Shown here: one piece after another, positions 33,511 to 42,731 of the stretch
Numbering within the stretch: the stretch's first letter is position 1
How the letters are laid out: each line of letters starts with the position of its first letter
From: Neobacillus cucumis
GTDB lineage: Bacteria > Bacillota > Bacilli > Bacillales_B > DSM-18226
Reading direction: 5' to 3'
DNA length: 64,000 nt
NCBI RefSeq assembly: GCF_016107705.1
Contig: NZ_JAEHGC010000001.1
Span: 620,001 to 684,000, forward strand
Made by a program: the position numbers and the translations under genes
The notes under the pieces: generated by a model
Database searches by the model: none
What the model was told of the DNA's origin: nothing
The model's input: only the letters and a program-made list of their open reading frames with translations

Positions 33511-33625
33511 AAAAGCGGAAGCGACTTCGACAAGCATAAGGCAAGCCGGCGAGAAGGTTGCTCTTTAACCTTCTTGACGGATTGGCTTAGACCAAAGAGC
33601 CCCTAGGAGCTGGAGCTAGACATTA
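33511..33625. repeat. Bacillaceae intergenic repeat, family 2, copy 2
   Basis: Read on the minus strand this copy gives CTAGCTCCAGCTCC, GGCTCTTTGGTCTA, CCGTCAAGAAGGTTAAAGA and CTTATGCTTGTCG, so it is the reverse-orientation relative of 171-296. It lies between yqxA and lepA and holds no gene. Confidence 0.8.
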
Positions 33626-33654
33626 GAAAAGGCGGCACCCTTGTAGGTACCGCA
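33625..33654 (-). terminator. yqxA terminator
   Basis: GCGGTACC pairs with GGTGCCGC around a 6-nt loop, followed by CTTTT on the minus strand, just past the yqxA stop codon. Confidence 0.85.
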
Positions 33655-33660
33655 CTCTTG

Positions 33661-33987
33661 TTAATTGGAAATGCTATCCACTAACTTTTTTGAGGCACTG
33701 GAAATTCCGTCGGACATTTTTTTGCCCATTGAAGAAAATAGATTAAACGCATTCATCTCTTCTAGCTTTTTCTTTTTTGTTTCGATATCATGGCTGGTAA
33801 TTTGATTTCCCAATACCGAGGCATGCAAGTCATTACCTTTATCATTTATCGTAACAGCCTTTTGAAGATTAGGATCATTATAGCCCTTCATTCGATGAAT
33901 CCCATCATTCGCCAGCTGCATTCCCGCTAAAACAGAGATAAACATCAAAGCTGCAATCCCTAAACTTTTAAACATAAATAACTTCAT
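33661..33987 (-). CDS. yqxA: YqxA family protein (DUF3679)
   Basis: A 108-residue protein with an N-terminal membrane segment or signal anchor (about 5-25), the conserved GMQLANDGIHRMKGYNDP, and the TSHDIETKKKKLEEMNAFN helix. It matches YqxA, which lies between spoIIP and lepA in B. subtilis and is probably a sporulation gene of unknown function. Here spoIIP is absent upstream. Confidence 0.9.
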   Translation of the reverse strand: MKLFMFKSLGIAALMFISVLAGMQLANDGIHRMKGYNDPNLQKAVTINDKGNDLHASVLGNQITSHDIETKKKKLEEMNAFNLFSSMGKKMSDGISSASKKLVDSISN

Positions 33988-34156
33988 ACAGCCGCTTCCT
34001 TTCTTTCAATTTTTTCTATTGGCACAGTAACTTGACTGTTGATTTCCACTCCAACCTACATCGTTCGTAAATCAGCAATGACTTTTACCAATTTACTCTA
34101 GTAAATATTATGTCGATGCTAGAGTTAATAGAACCGATTTATTAAATAGACACCAA
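33988..34156. other. Spacer where spoIIP would be expected
   Basis: This 169-bp stretch between yqxA and the gpr terminator holds no ORF and no recognised spoIIP fragment. It contains a truncated family-1 repeat (34021-34053) and an imperfect CTCTAG/CTAGAG palindrome near 34094-34122. Confidence 0.7.
34021..34053. repeat. Truncated left end of a family-1 repeat (copy D)
   Basis: CTGTTGATTTCCACTCCA resembles the left end of the elements at 7840, 10868 and 54191, but the rest of the element is missing. It lies in the spacer where spoIIP would be expected. Confidence 0.6.
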
Positions 34157-34185
34157 AAGGGCTCCTAGTAGAAAAAGGAACCCTA
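34157..34185 (-). terminator. gpr terminator
   Basis: GGGTTCC pairs with GGAGCCC and leads into TTTT on the minus strand, 8 bp past the gpr stop codon. Confidence 0.8.
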
Positions 34186-34193
34186 AAGTAAAA

Positions 34194-35321
34194 CTACCTC
34201 GTATAATACCCGGCATTTTCCTGATTTATTGCACCGTGAAGCGAAGAATTCAAACCATTTGCAATCAAATTCGCCATGTCTTCAATAAAAACATCTACTT
34301 CCTTTGGTGTGACCATCAAATTATGACCAATTGGCGAAAGAACCTCATAAATTAACTTTCTCTTTTCTTCATCCGATAATGTCCCAATGATCCCTAAAAA
34401 GGTTTTTCGATGCTTTTCTTCCGGTAGATCCTCTTCCGTAAGTTTTCGTTTTTCCCCAAAGCTCATTCCAGCAGGTGCAAGCGCTCTCGACGGACGATTT
34501 CCTTCCTTCAATTCTTTTCCGAAATGTTTGAGGATAAAATCAATTGTATCACTCGTAATCGAAACTGCATCAACGACTGTTGGTACACCGATAGCAAAGA
34601 CAGGAATTCCCAAAGTTTCTTTACTTAATTCCTTTCTTTTATTACCAACCCCTGACCCAGGATGGATACCTGTATCAGAAATTTGAATCGTCGAATTTAC
34701 ACGCTCAATCGATCGAGAGGCTAGGGCATCAATGGCAATGACAAAATCAGGTTTTGTTTTTTCAACCACACCAAAAATGATGTCACTTGTCTCAATTCCA
34801 GTTAACCCCATAACACCTGGTGACAATGCACTAACAGAGCGATATCCTTCTTCCACATTCTCAGGCTGAAGCTGGAATAAATGTCTGGTTACCAACAGAT
34901 TTTCACAAACCATCGGGCCAAGTGCATCAGGAGTAACATTCCAATTCCCCAGCCCTACCACAAGACAGGAGTGCGTTTTTTTAATGCCTGTCCCTTCTAA
35001 AAAATGGGCAAATTCATGTGCGAAAATCTCTTCTACTTTTTTCTGCAGCTCTGTGTCCTGGCCACGTATTCCCTGCACTTCGAGTGTTAAATATCTCCCA
35101 GCCTTTTTGCCTAATTGTTTTTCTCCTTCTTTGGTAACTTCTACTAATGAAACTTTTATATCATCAACATCTTTTTCTTTTATTATGACGCCTTCAATTT
35201 GGGATAGATTTTCCTCCTGCTGAACTGAGTCCCCTCGTCCGGCAAGAACCATCTCCCTTGCCTCAATAGCTAGGTCTGTACGAACAGAGTATTTACTAAG
35301 ATCAATTGATTGCTCTTTCAT
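34194..35321 (-). CDS. gpr: Germination protease GPR
   Basis: GPR degrades small acid-soluble spore proteins at germination. The 375-residue zymogen has a short N-terminal propeptide (removed near [11 protein letters not shown]), the conserved [15 protein letters not shown] and the [17 protein letters not shown] segment. The ATG at 35321 has GGGAG 11 bases upstream and matches the family start; an upstream ATG (35339) lacks an SD. The gene is divergent from rpsT. Confidence 0.96.
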   Translation of the reverse strand: MKEQSIDLSKYSVRTDLAIEAREMVLAGRGDSVQQEENLSQIEGVIIKEKDVDDIKVSLVEVTKEGEKQLGKKAGRYLTLEVQGIRGQDTELQKKVEEIFAHEFAHFLEGTGIKKTHSCLVVGLGNWNVTPDALGPMVCENLLVTRHLFQLQPENVEEGYRSVSALSPGVMGLTGIETSDIIFGVVEKTKPDFVIAIDALASRSIERVNSTIQISDTGIHPGSGVGNKRKELSKETLGIPVFAIGVPTVVDAVSITSDTIDFILKHFGKELKEGNRPSRALAPAGMSFGEKRKLTEEDLPEEKHRKTFLGIIGTLSDEEKRKLIYEVLSPIGHNLMVTPKEVDVFIEDMANLIANGLNSSLHGAINQENAGYYTR

Positions 35322-35422
35322 AGTAGACAACGCTCCCATCCAAAAATACTATTTCCTATTTTTTCCCGTTTTACTTAAAAACATGCAAGCGATAATTCTA
35401 GTATTGCAATATAAGCGTTCGT

Positions 35423-35451
35423 TTGATAAAATATCTCTTGTTCTGAATAAT
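35423..35451 (+). promoter_or_regulatory. Sigma-A promoter of rpsT
   Basis: TTGATA (35423-35428), a 17-bp spacer and AATAAT (35446-35451), about 60 bp upstream of the rpsT start. Confidence 0.75.
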
Positions 35452-35511
35452 TGTGAATGAATGTTAAAGTCGAGTTCATATAGTCTCGATTCTCTTTAGG
35501 AGGTGAATGTA

Positions 35512-35772
35512 ATGCCTAACATTAAATCTGCTATTAAGCGTGTGAAAACAAGCGAAGCACGTAACGCTCAAAATACAACTGCAAAATCTGCAATGCGTAC
35601 GGCTGTTAAAAAAGTAGAAGCTGCTGTTACAACTAATGATGCTTCTGCTGCAAAGGAAGCTTTCGTTACTGCTGCAAGTAAATTAGACAAGGCTGCTGCA
35701 AAAGGTCTTATCCATAAGAACGCTGCTGCTCGTAAAAAATCTCGCCTTGCTAAAAAAGCGAACGCTCTATAA
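35512..35772 (+). CDS. rpsT: 30S ribosomal protein S20
   Basis: An 86-residue Lys/Ala-rich protein ([21 protein letters not shown]-terminal [18 protein letters not shown]), the normal S20. The ATG at 35512 has AGGAGGTGAA upstream; an in-frame ATG three codons earlier sits inside the SD and is rejected. Divergent from gpr, as in B. subtilis. Confidence 0.98.
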   Translation: MPNIKSAIKRVKTSEARNAQNTTAKSAMRTAVKKVEAAVTTNDASAAKEAFVTAASKLDKAAAKGLIHKNAAARKKSRLAKKANAL

Positions 35773-35780
35773 TTAACCCA

Positions 35781-35811
35781 AAAAAACGATTCCTCTTTGG
35801 AATCGTTTTTT
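35781..35811. terminator. Bidirectional terminator between rpsT and holA
   Basis: AAAAAACGATTCC pairs with GGAATCGTTTTTT, with T-runs on both strands, serving the convergent rpsT and holA. Confidence 0.95.
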
Positions 35812-35823
35812 TCTTATATTCAC

Positions 35824-36840
35824 TTACTTTTTCAAGCGGAACAGCAGCATTTCAATCAGCAGCGATTTATTCATCCCGCCCGTCTTCATCTGATAATCTG
35901 CTTCGGCAAGCAAATTCATTAAGTTTGTCAATTCCTCATCCGTAAATTTATCTGCCTGACCGGCAGCCAATTTAACCCTGAAGGGGTGAGTCTTTAAAAA
36001 CCCGGCAATCTGTTGCTGCCCGTAACCTCTTCTTGAAAGCTCCTTAACTTGATAAATCAAGCGAAACTGTCCGGAAAGTAAAGCCAAAATTTTAATCGGC
36101 TCTTCATTTTGTTTTAGTAAATCAAAATAAATCCTCAGAGCTTCATCCAATTTTCGGCTCACTACTTTTTCGATTAAGGTAAAAATATTTTGTTCTAATG
36201 TTCTCGACACCAACTTTTCTACCAAATCGGCATGAATCATTTTTTCATCTTGGGCATATAGGGCCAGCTTATCCATTTCGCTTGCCAGCATAAACATATT
36301 GGTACCTGCAAGTGTCAGTAATAACTCGAGAGCACTCGGTTCGATATCAATTCCATACCCTTTTGCACGTTCTTTCACCCATGATTTTAATTCGTGTTCA
36401 TTCAGTTTTTTTGCTTCGACGACCTCTGCCGTTCGTTTTAATTCCTTCGTAATTTTTTTCCGTTCATCCAGCTTTTCATACGGTGCAGAAATGACCAACA
36501 CCGTATATGGAGCAGGCTCCTTCAGATAGGTTTCAAACCGGGACAAATTATGGTCAATCTTTTCTTTTATTTTTTCAGAGGTTAAAAATTGCGGGTTATG
36601 TAGAAAAATTACTTTTTTATCACCTAAAAAAGGAAAGGTCTCGGCATCTTCTAAGGCAACCTCGATTGGTGTTTCTTCTAAATCATAGGCAGTGTAATTA
36701 AAATCCTTCTCATCCTCTTTTAAAAGCCGGTCGAGTAACAGCTGCTTTGTTTCATTTATTAAAAAAGCCTCTTTCCCATACAATAAATAAACGGGAGCAA
36801 AATCCCCTTTTTTTATTTTCTTCCAAATATCCAATACCAT
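35824..36840 (-). CDS. holA: DNA polymerase III subunit delta (HolA)
   Basis: The delta subunit opens the beta clamp within the clamp loader. The 338 residues show the family N-terminus (FAPVYLLYGKEAFLINETKQ), a RecA-like domain that lacks a working P-loop as expected, and the C-terminal collar (GMNKSLLIEMLLFRL). The ATG has GGGGAG upstream. In B. subtilis this is yqeN, between rpsT and comEC. Confidence 0.95.
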   Translation of the reverse strand: MVLDIWKKIKKGDFAPVYLLYGKEAFLINETKQLLLDRLLKEDEKDFNYTAYDLEETPIEVALEDAETFPFLGDKKVIFLHNPQFLTSEKIKEKIDHNLSRFETYLKEPAPYTVLVISAPYEKLDERKKITKELKRTAEVVEAKKLNEHELKSWVKERAKGYGIDIEPSALELLLTLAGTNMFMLASEMDKLALYAQDEKMIHADLVEKLVSRTLEQNIFTLIEKVVSRKLDEALRIYFDLLKQNEEPIKILALLSGQFRLIYQVKELSRRGYGQQQIAGFLKTHPFRVKLAAGQADKFTDEELTNLMNLLAEADYQMKTGGMNKSLLIEMLLFRLKK

Positions 36841-37184
36841 ATCTTTACGCTCCCCGAAAAAAAATCTCCTTTCCTATCGTAAAGAAGCTTGGACGATTTG
36901 ACAAGTAGTTAAAGGGAATTGGCAGCTTTTTGGACAAGTACCAATTCCCGATCTATATTGAACGCCTGCAACATCAGCCCTAGGAACTATCGTCGCTCGG
37001 CGGAGTTTCTTTTGTACTATTATTTTGAACGGAAAGGGACAAACTATTTGTGTTAACTCTTGTCAGTTTAGGAAAGCAAATCGCCATTTTTAAAATCATT
37101 GAACAGTGGAGCTAACTTTCTAAGTACTCTGGATTTTTTCACTTAAATATCATATACTATATGTTGAAATAGGAGGGGTAGACT
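36841..37184. other. Gene-free spacer between holA and yqzM
   Basis: Apart from the SD of yqzM (37171-37178) and a TATACT (37154-37159) that might be a -10 with a poor -35, nothing was recognised in these 344 bp. No hairpin or repeat from the families seen elsewhere is present. Confidence 0.5.
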
Positions 37185-37319
37185 GTGAATGAATTTGAAA
37201 AAGATGTTCAAAGTAAACGGAACGATGCTATTGATTCTGGAGTAGGCTTTGGGGTTTCATTTGGTTTTTTTGCCATTATGTTTATTATTGCAACAGTCAT
37301 TAAGTTAATTGGATCCTAA
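37185..37319 (+). CDS. yqzM: YqzM family membrane protein
   Basis: A 44-residue ORF with GTG start and AGGAGGGG seven bases upstream. The protein begins NEFEKDVQSKRNDAIDSGVG and then has a single membrane helix (about 22-40), ending VIKLIGS. This is the YqzM family found between holA (yqeN) and comEC in Bacillus. Function unknown. Confidence 0.93.
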   Translation: MNEFEKDVQSKRNDAIDSGVGFGVSFGFFAIMFIIATVIKLIGS

Positions 37320-37346
37320 TAAATTAGCTACATACTTATTTTTCAG

Positions 37347-37376
37347 GAGACTGCAGTGTACTGCAGTCTCTTTGCC
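37347..37376 (+). terminator. yqzM terminator
   Basis: GAGACTGCAG and CTGCAGTCTC form a 10-bp stem with a 4-nt loop, followed by T-rich sequence interrupted by GCCG. It may also reach comEC transcripts from the other side. Confidence 0.75.
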
Positions 37377-37417
37377 GTTTTTTAACAGGAATTAATGTAT
37401 TCTGAATATGCTTTATC

Positions 37418-39742
37418 CTATGGTAGAAAGGTTGAAAAGGTTCCATGTCCATTATAAAAATGGTAGGTAATGGCCCCTTGTTGATCCGTACGATAAATAA
37501 ACACATGATACTTTTTTAAAATATCTAATGTTTCCTTATGCGGGTGACCAAATCGATTTTTTTCACCAGCCGAAATGAGGGCAACTTTCGGCTTAATTTG
37601 TTGAATAAAGTCTACCGCACTCGAGGTTTTACTGCCATGATGCCCCGCCTTTAATATATCGACAGTTAATTCGGGATAGTGTTGAATGACCCTTTCCTCT
37701 CCTTCTTTGTCAAGATCACCGCCAAAGAACCAGGTAAGACCGCCAATATTAGCAAATATGGTTATAGAACCGCTGTTCCGCTCTCCTTCAAAATTTTTTT
37801 CAGGAGACAGAACATAAAATAAATAGTCCTCAATTTTCCATTTCATACCTCTTGAAACCTTTATGACTGAAATACCCTTTTTCTCCGCTTCATGAATAAT
37901 TTCCAATTCAGTATGTGATGGTTCTTTAACAGAAGGCATTAAAATTTGTTCAATCTTCATTTCCCTAAGGATTGAGAATGTGCCTCCAATATGGTCCATG
38001 TCCCCATGGGTCAAAATAAGCTTGTCAATTTTCGTAATACCCTTCCCTTTTAAAAATGGGACAACGACATCTCTTCCTACTTCATAAGGCTGTTCCCTCC
38101 TCCTCCAGTTTTCTTCTGTAAAAGAGACAGTCCCGCCTGTATCAATCAGATAATTTCCTTTCCCGGATGGGAGATGAATCAAAATACTGTCCCCTTGCCC
38201 AACATCAATCATTGTCACCTCTCCAACTGGATTCAGCCAATTCCATACGACCTGAAAACTCACTAAAAAGCTGGTTAATACAACAATATGGAGTTTCCTT
38301 TTTCCATAGGAAGGAGTTTCCCATACAAAAAAAACAGCAAGAATGGCTGCCATATACAGAATGAGGAAAAGAATTCCCGGTCTACCTGGAACAAAAAGGG
38401 CGATAGAAAAATCAGAAAGATAATGGATTAATTGATTGGAAAGCGTAATGGTTTTTATAAAAAAAGCAAGCAGGATGGAAGGAGTTGTTTGAAAAATAAT
38501 TTGAATAAAAAATAATAAATATAAACCAGGAAGAAAAACAAATGAAAATAAAGGTATATACAGCATGTTGGCTGCAACGCTAATCAACGAAACCCCAAAA
38601 TAATGATAAAGCAATAATGGAAGTGAAGCTAATTGGGCGATAATCGATGTTACCAGCATTTTCGCTAAACTATTTTGATATTTCTTGAGGATTTTGGAGG
38701 ACACAATAATCGTAAAGCTAACTGTAAAGGATAGCTGAAAACCGACATCATAAACGACCATGGGATTTATGAGTAAATAGAGGATAAAGGCAATGCTTAT
38801 TGCATCAATTGGGAGCAGCTTTATTTTATTTTTCCACTTTACCGTTATAAGGACAAGAAAAATCATTAAAACGGCACGAATGACGGACGGGGACCCGCCA
38901 GTTAAAATAGCATAGATTGGCAGTAAAAAGAGCAGAAATTGCGTCATAAATTCTCTTGTGAGACCACTTCGAATCCCAAGATAGTAAACCATTCCAATTA
39001 AAAGAGATACATGTAAACCGGAGATAGCGAGCAGGTGAACAATTCCCGTTTTTTGATAATCAGCTAAAACTTCAGGACCAAGCAGGCTTCGATCCCCAAA
39101 GATTAAAGCAGCTGAAAGCGAGGAGATTTCTGGAGGAAAATGAGTTTCAAGGTAATGGATACCGAAAAAACGGAGCTCTTTAATAAAAACAACCGGTGTC
39201 AATTTTTGAGGAATACAGGTAAGAAGGGGATTTTTCTGGCTCTCAACGATCCAATAAATTTTTTTAATCGCTAAATAATCACGGTAGTTAAAGGCATTCG
39301 GATTTTTAGCAATCGAAGGTTTAGACAATTCTCCTGAAACCTTACATACCCTCCCATAAAAACTTTTATTTTTTATAGCTCCCTTTTCAGCCTCCGAATG
39401 AATCCGATAACGAATTAAGAGTTTTTCTTTGTACACTTTTTCCTTTGCCATTACTTGCAATAAATCTCCATCTATTTTCGTTTCCTCCATGTACTCTAGG
39501 TAAAAAACATTCGTACTCGATGGAATGACCGTTTGGCTGTTAATTTTGATATGCTGGGCAGACAGGAAAAACACCAGGAAAACACCTATCAGGAGGAATA
39601 ACTGCGGAGGAGAATACTTTTTATATGTAAATAATAAGGAAAAGAAAACAATCGCTGTCAATATAAATGGAACGGCTATAATGAGCGAAGATAATACACC
39701 CAGTAAGGCAGAAATAGCAAAATAAAGATATTTTCCTTTCAT
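37418..39742 (-). CDS. comEC: DNA internalization channel protein ComEC/Rec2
   Basis: ComEC forms the membrane channel for transforming DNA. The 774 residues contain N-terminal helices, an OB-like DUF4131 domain (about 70-190), the Competence domain of about eight helices (EISSLSAALIFGDRSLL, HLLAISGLHVSLLIGMVYY) and a C-terminal metallo-beta-lactamase-like domain (LTHGDMDHIGG; AGHHGSKTS). Length equals B. subtilis (776). It follows comEB but a terminator-like hairpin lies between them. Confidence 0.95.
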   Translation of the reverse strand: MKGKYLYFAISALLGVLSSLIIAVPFILTAIVFFSLLFTYKKYSPPQLFLLIGVFLVFFLSAQHIKINSQTVIPSSTNVFYLEYMEETKIDGDLLQVMAKEKVYKEKLLIRYRIHSEAEKGAIKNKSFYGRVCKVSGELSKPSIAKNPNAFNYRDYLAIKKIYWIVESQKNPLLTCIPQKLTPVVFIKELRFFGIHYLETHFPPEISSLSAALIFGDRSLLGPEVLADYQKTGIVHLLAISGLHVSLLIGMVYYLGIRSGLTREFMTQFLLFLLPIYAILTGGSPSVIRAVLMIFLVLITVKWKNKIKLLPIDAISIAFILYLLINPMVVYDVGFQLSFTVSFTIIVSSKILKKYQNSLAKMLVTSIIAQLASLPLLLYHYFGVSLISVAANMLYIPLFSFVFLPGLYLLFFIQIIFQTTPSILLAFFIKTITLSNQLIHYLSDFSIALFVPGRPGILFLILYMAAILAVFFVWETPSYGKRKLHIVVLTSFLVSFQVVWNWLNPVGEVTMIDVGQGDSILIHLPSGKGNYLIDTGGTVSFTEENWRRREQPYEVGRDVVVPFLKGKGITKIDKLILTHGDMDHIGGTFSILREMKIEQILMPSVKEPSHTELEIIHEAEKKGISVIKVSRGMKWKIEDYLFYVLSPEKNFEGERNSGSITIFANIGGLTWFFGGDLDKEGEERVIQHYPELTVDILKAGHHGSKTSSAVDFIQQIKPKVALISAGEKNRFGHPHKETLDILKKYHVFIYRTDQQGAITYHFYNGHGTFSTFLP

Positions 39743-39771
39743 GATGTTTCTCCATTTCTGAATTAAAAAAA

Positions 39772-39803
39772 CAAAAACGCCGGTCGGTTGGTAATGCCGG
39801 CGC
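39772..39803 (-). terminator. Terminator-like hairpin between comEB and comEC
   Basis: CGCCGG and CCGGCG arms around a 13-nt loop lead into a T-rich tract on the minus strand. In B. subtilis comEA, comEB and comEC form one operon, so this would attenuate comEC. Confidence 0.7.
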
Positions 39804-39815
39804 TTTATAATTTCC

Positions 39816-40277
39816 TTATTGATTTAGTGTGCTAAAATCAATGCTTTGTTCCTTTAATTCTACTTTTTCGACATAAACCTTCGCCTGTTGAAAAAGCTCA
39901 ATTGCATAGGGATGATTTTTATAATCCTCAGCATAATAAACAGTGTTAATGCCTGCCTGAATGATCGACTTACAACATTGCAGGCAAGGAAAATGAGTCA
40001 CATATATTTCTGCATCTGCAGTAGGGACACCAAATTTCGCACACTGAAGCAATGCATTCATTTCAGCGTGAATTGTCCTTACACAGTGATTGTCAATGAC
40101 ATAGCAACCCTTATCGATACAGTGGTCACCTCCCGTAATCGAACCATTGTAACCGCCGGCAATAATCCGTTTATCACGAACAATCGTCGCCCCTACCATT
40201 AGGCGGCTGCATGTACTTCTTAAAGCAAGCAAATGGCTCTGTGCCATAAAATATTGATCCCACGAAATTCTCTCCAT
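39816..40277 (-). CDS. comEB: ComEB, dCMP deaminase family
   Basis: A 153-residue zinc deaminase of the dCMP deaminase family; zinc ligands in TIHAEMNAL (His and catalytic Glu) and PCLQCCKS. B. subtilis ComEB (189 aa) has a C-terminal tail of about 35 residues that is missing here. It lies in the comE cluster but is not needed for transformation in B. subtilis. The ATG at 40277 has GGGGGAG five to six bases upstream; a GTG two codons before is not spaced well. Confidence 0.94.
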   Translation of the reverse strand: MERISWDQYFMAQSHLLALRSTCSRLMVGATIVRDKRIIAGGYNGSITGGDHCIDKGCYVIDNHCVRTIHAEMNALLQCAKFGVPTADAEIYVTHFPCLQCCKSIIQAGINTVYYAEDYKNHPYAIELFQQAKVYVEKVELKEQSIDFSTLNQ

Positions 40278-40354
40278 GTCCACTCCCCCAAAACTTCTTT
40301 ATATTCACTGATTTAAGTGTAATGGGGAAGATTCATTTGGTCAAACCTTAGAAA

Positions 40355-41008
40355 TCAGTGAACTTCTACCAGATCCTTTAATTTTTCAAACGTCTTATCT
40401 CCAATACCACTGATGTTTTTTAAATCTTCAACTGTTTTAAACCCACCGGATGTTTCACGATATTCAAGGATTGCAGCAGCTTTTGCAGGGCCAATTCCCG
40501 GTAGGGTTTGTAATTGAGTAGCATCCGATTTATTCAAATCCACTTTTGCGTTGGAAAGAGCGCCTCCGGTAGAACCCGTTTGTCCGCCTCCTGCAAGAGC
40601 AGCAGGAGGAGAATCTGTTTCTCCTTTCGCAGGGATATAAATAACCATTTCATCCTGAACATGTTCAGCAAAGTTTACTTGGCTTTCGTCTGCTTTATTC
40701 GCTAAACCGCCTGCACGTTCAATCAAATCAATCACCCGTTCTCCTGTTGTAGCAGGATACACTCCAGGGTGTTTAATTTGTCCTTTCACATCCACCATAA
40801 TTGCATCTGCTTTTTTTTCCTCCTTTGCCGGTTCTTCCGATTGCTTGGCCGTGTTCTCTCCTTGAAGCTCACTTTCCATGCTATTCAGTTGCGGCGCGGT
40901 TACAGAGGCAGGATTCTCTTGATAAATAAAAAAATAATAAATTCCACCAATAGCAATTAATACAGCAATAACTACAAAGAGCTTATGTTTCGTAAACCAA
41001 TCTTTCAC
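40355..41008 (-). CDS. comEA: Competence DNA receptor ComEA
   Basis: ComEA binds double-stranded DNA at the cell surface. The 217 residues have an N-terminal membrane anchor (about 8-28), an acidic linker, an SLBB domain (VDVKGQIKHPGVYPATTGER) and a C-terminal pair of helix-hairpin-helix motifs (LQTLPGIGPAKAAAILEYRE, LKNISGIGDKTFEKL). GTG start with AAAGGATGG upstream. Divergent from comER. Confidence 0.95.
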   Translation of the reverse strand: MKDWFTKHKLFVVIAVLIAIGGIYYFFIYQENPASVTAPQLNSMESELQGENTAKQSEEPAKEEKKADAIMVDVKGQIKHPGVYPATTGERVIDLIERAGGLANKADESQVNFAEHVQDEMVIYIPAKGETDSPPAALAGGGQTGSTGGALSNAKVDLNKSDATQLQTLPGIGPAKAAAILEYRETSGGFKTVEDLKNISGIGDKTFEKLKDLVEVH

Positions 41009-41095
41009 AAAGAACCATCCTTTCTAAAGGTATATTTCGCTAATGATTTTCATATTGTTAAAAGAGAAACTTGTATGCGAAGGAGGGTCGGAACA

Positions 41096-41920
41096 ATGAA
41101 TATAGGTTTCATCGGTACCGGAAATATGGGGAGGATTTTGGTGGAGGCTTTAATCGATGGAAAAGCCATTTCCCCTTCTTCAACGTTGATCACAAACAGA
41201 ACAAAATCAAAAGCGATGCTGCTTAAAGATAAATATAAAAAACTAAGGGTTGGGAACAATGCAGCAGAGGTGGCGGCTGAATCCGATCTCGTGTTTGTTT
41301 GTGTAAAGCCACTTGATGTGTACAAAATTCTCGAAGAAATCAATCCCTATTTAAATGAAGATAAATGCGTGATCTCGATTACAAGCCCTATTAGTACCAT
41401 CCAAATAGAACAGAAGGTTACTTGTTCAACTGCCCGGGTGATTCCAAGCATAACAAACCGGGCGCTGTCGGGAGTTTCATTAATCACCTATGGGGACCAT
41501 TGTAATAATGTTTGGAAGAGAAAAGTGGAGAATCTGTTTTCGAAGATTTCTGTTCCGGTTTTTATCGATGAGAAGATAACAAGAGTTGCCTCCGATATCG
41601 TCAGCTGCGGCCCTGCATTTTTTAGCTATTTACTCCAGCGCTTTGTCGTAGCGGCCGTGAAAGAAACGGAAATTGATGAAGAAACGGCAACCATTCTAGC
41701 AAGTGAAATGATTGTCGGTTTAGGAGAGCTAATTAAACAAGGGCATTATACATTACCATCATTACAAGAAAAGGTTTGTGTAAAGGGCGGCATTACAGGT
41801 GAGGGAATCAAGGTGCTGGAAAAAGAAATAGGTGAAGTTTTCGAGCATGTATTTCAAGCCACACATGCAAAGTTTGACGAGGATCTTGAGAAGGTCGGGC
41901 TTCAGTTCTCTAATCATTAA
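41096..41920 (+). CDS. comER: Late competence protein ComER (pyrroline-5-carboxylate reductase-like)
   Basis: A 274-residue member of the P5C reductase family with the Rossmann motif NIGFIGTGNMGRILVEALI and the C-terminal dimerisation domain (GGITGEGIKVLEKEIG). Divergent from comEA as in B. subtilis; ComER there affects sporulation and biofilm onset. The ATG at 41096 has AGGAGGG upstream; the longer in-frame reading from 40985 is not conserved and overlaps comEA. Confidence 0.93.
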   Translation: MNIGFIGTGNMGRILVEALIDGKAISPSSTLITNRTKSKAMLLKDKYKKLRVGNNAAEVAAESDLVFVCVKPLDVYKILEEINPYLNEDKCVISITSPISTIQIEQKVTCSTARVIPSITNRALSGVSLITYGDHCNNVWKRKVENLFSKISVPVFIDEKITRVASDIVSCGPAFFSYLLQRFVVAAVKETEIDEETATILASEMIVGLGELIKQGHYTLPSLQEKVCVKGGITGEGIKVLEKEIGEVFEHVFQATHAKFDEDLEKVGLQFSNH

Positions 41921-41949
41921 TTCGCCATTAAAAGACAAATTCCTCTAAA

Positions 41950-41980
41950 AAAAGCCATCTTTTTTTAAAAGATGGCTTTT
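41950..41980. terminator. Bidirectional terminator between comER and yqeM
   Basis: AAAAGCCATC pairs with GATGGCTTTT with T-rich flanks on both strands; it serves convergent comER and yqeM. Confidence 0.9.
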
Positions 41981-42731
41981 ATTTTTTACTGACCACAAAA
42001 AAGATTCGTTCTGATTGTGGCAATGGAACTGTATTTTCAAAATCGGCACATATTTTGATTTCTTCAAAACCAAAACCAGCTTGAAGTAACCAATTTTTAT
42101 AGTTCTCCACAGGATAGGTTCGTTGAAAGTGAAGTTCGTCAAAGCGGTCATACATTCCCAATTTTTCATTTAAAACGAAAAAACTGAGCTCATGCTCGAC
42201 ACTATTTGGAAACTCCCCCGGAAAGCTATTCCAAATATAAGAGACATGTTCATCATTTAATGCAAAGGTTTGATTGATAAAAATTTGAGATATTTTGAAA
42301 ATCGAATGAACATCGAAAATGAATAATCCACCTGGTTTCAAATGCTGATATACCGATGAAAAGGTTTGAAGAACATCCTCTTCGGTTTTCAGGTAATTAA
42401 GCGAGTCACAAAAGATCCCAATAACATCAAATGAACCATGCCCTTCCAACTCGGTCATATCCTGCTGATAAAATGAAATGGACATCCCCTGTTCTTCAGA
42501 CTTTGCTTGAGCTACTGCGAGCATATCCTCTGATAAATCGACTCCTGTAACATCAAAACCCTCCTTGGCGAACCGAATGGATAGTTCACCTGTCCCACAT
42601 GCTAAATCAAGAAAACGAACACCACTATCACCGTTTTCTTTCAGCCTATCCTGAACGAATCTGACCCACTCATCATAGGGAGCATCCTTCATCAGTTCAT
42701 CATATAGATAGGCAAATTGTTCGTAACTCAT
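41979..42731 (-). CDS. yqeM: SAM-dependent methyltransferase YqeM
   Basis: A 250-residue class I methyltransferase with motif I FLDLACGTGELSIRFA and VTGVDLSEDMLAVA. The substrate is not known. The start overlaps the rsfS stop by 4 bp (ATGA), as in the conserved yqeK-rsfS-yqeM set. An N-terminal segment YEQFAYLYDELMKDAPYDEW is typical of the family. Confidence 0.92.
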   Translation of the reverse strand: MSYEQFAYLYDELMKDAPYDEWVRFVQDRLKENGDSGVRFLDLACGTGELSIRFAKEGFDVTGVDLSEDMLAVAQAKSEEQGMSISFYQQDMTELEGHGSFDVIGIFCDSLNYLKTEEDVLQTFSSVYQHLKPGGLFIFDVHSIFKISQIFINQTFALNDEHVSYIWNSFPGEFPNSVEHELSFFVLNEKLGMYDRFDELHFQRTYPVENYKNWLLQAGFGFEEIKICADFENTVPLPQSERIFFVVSKK

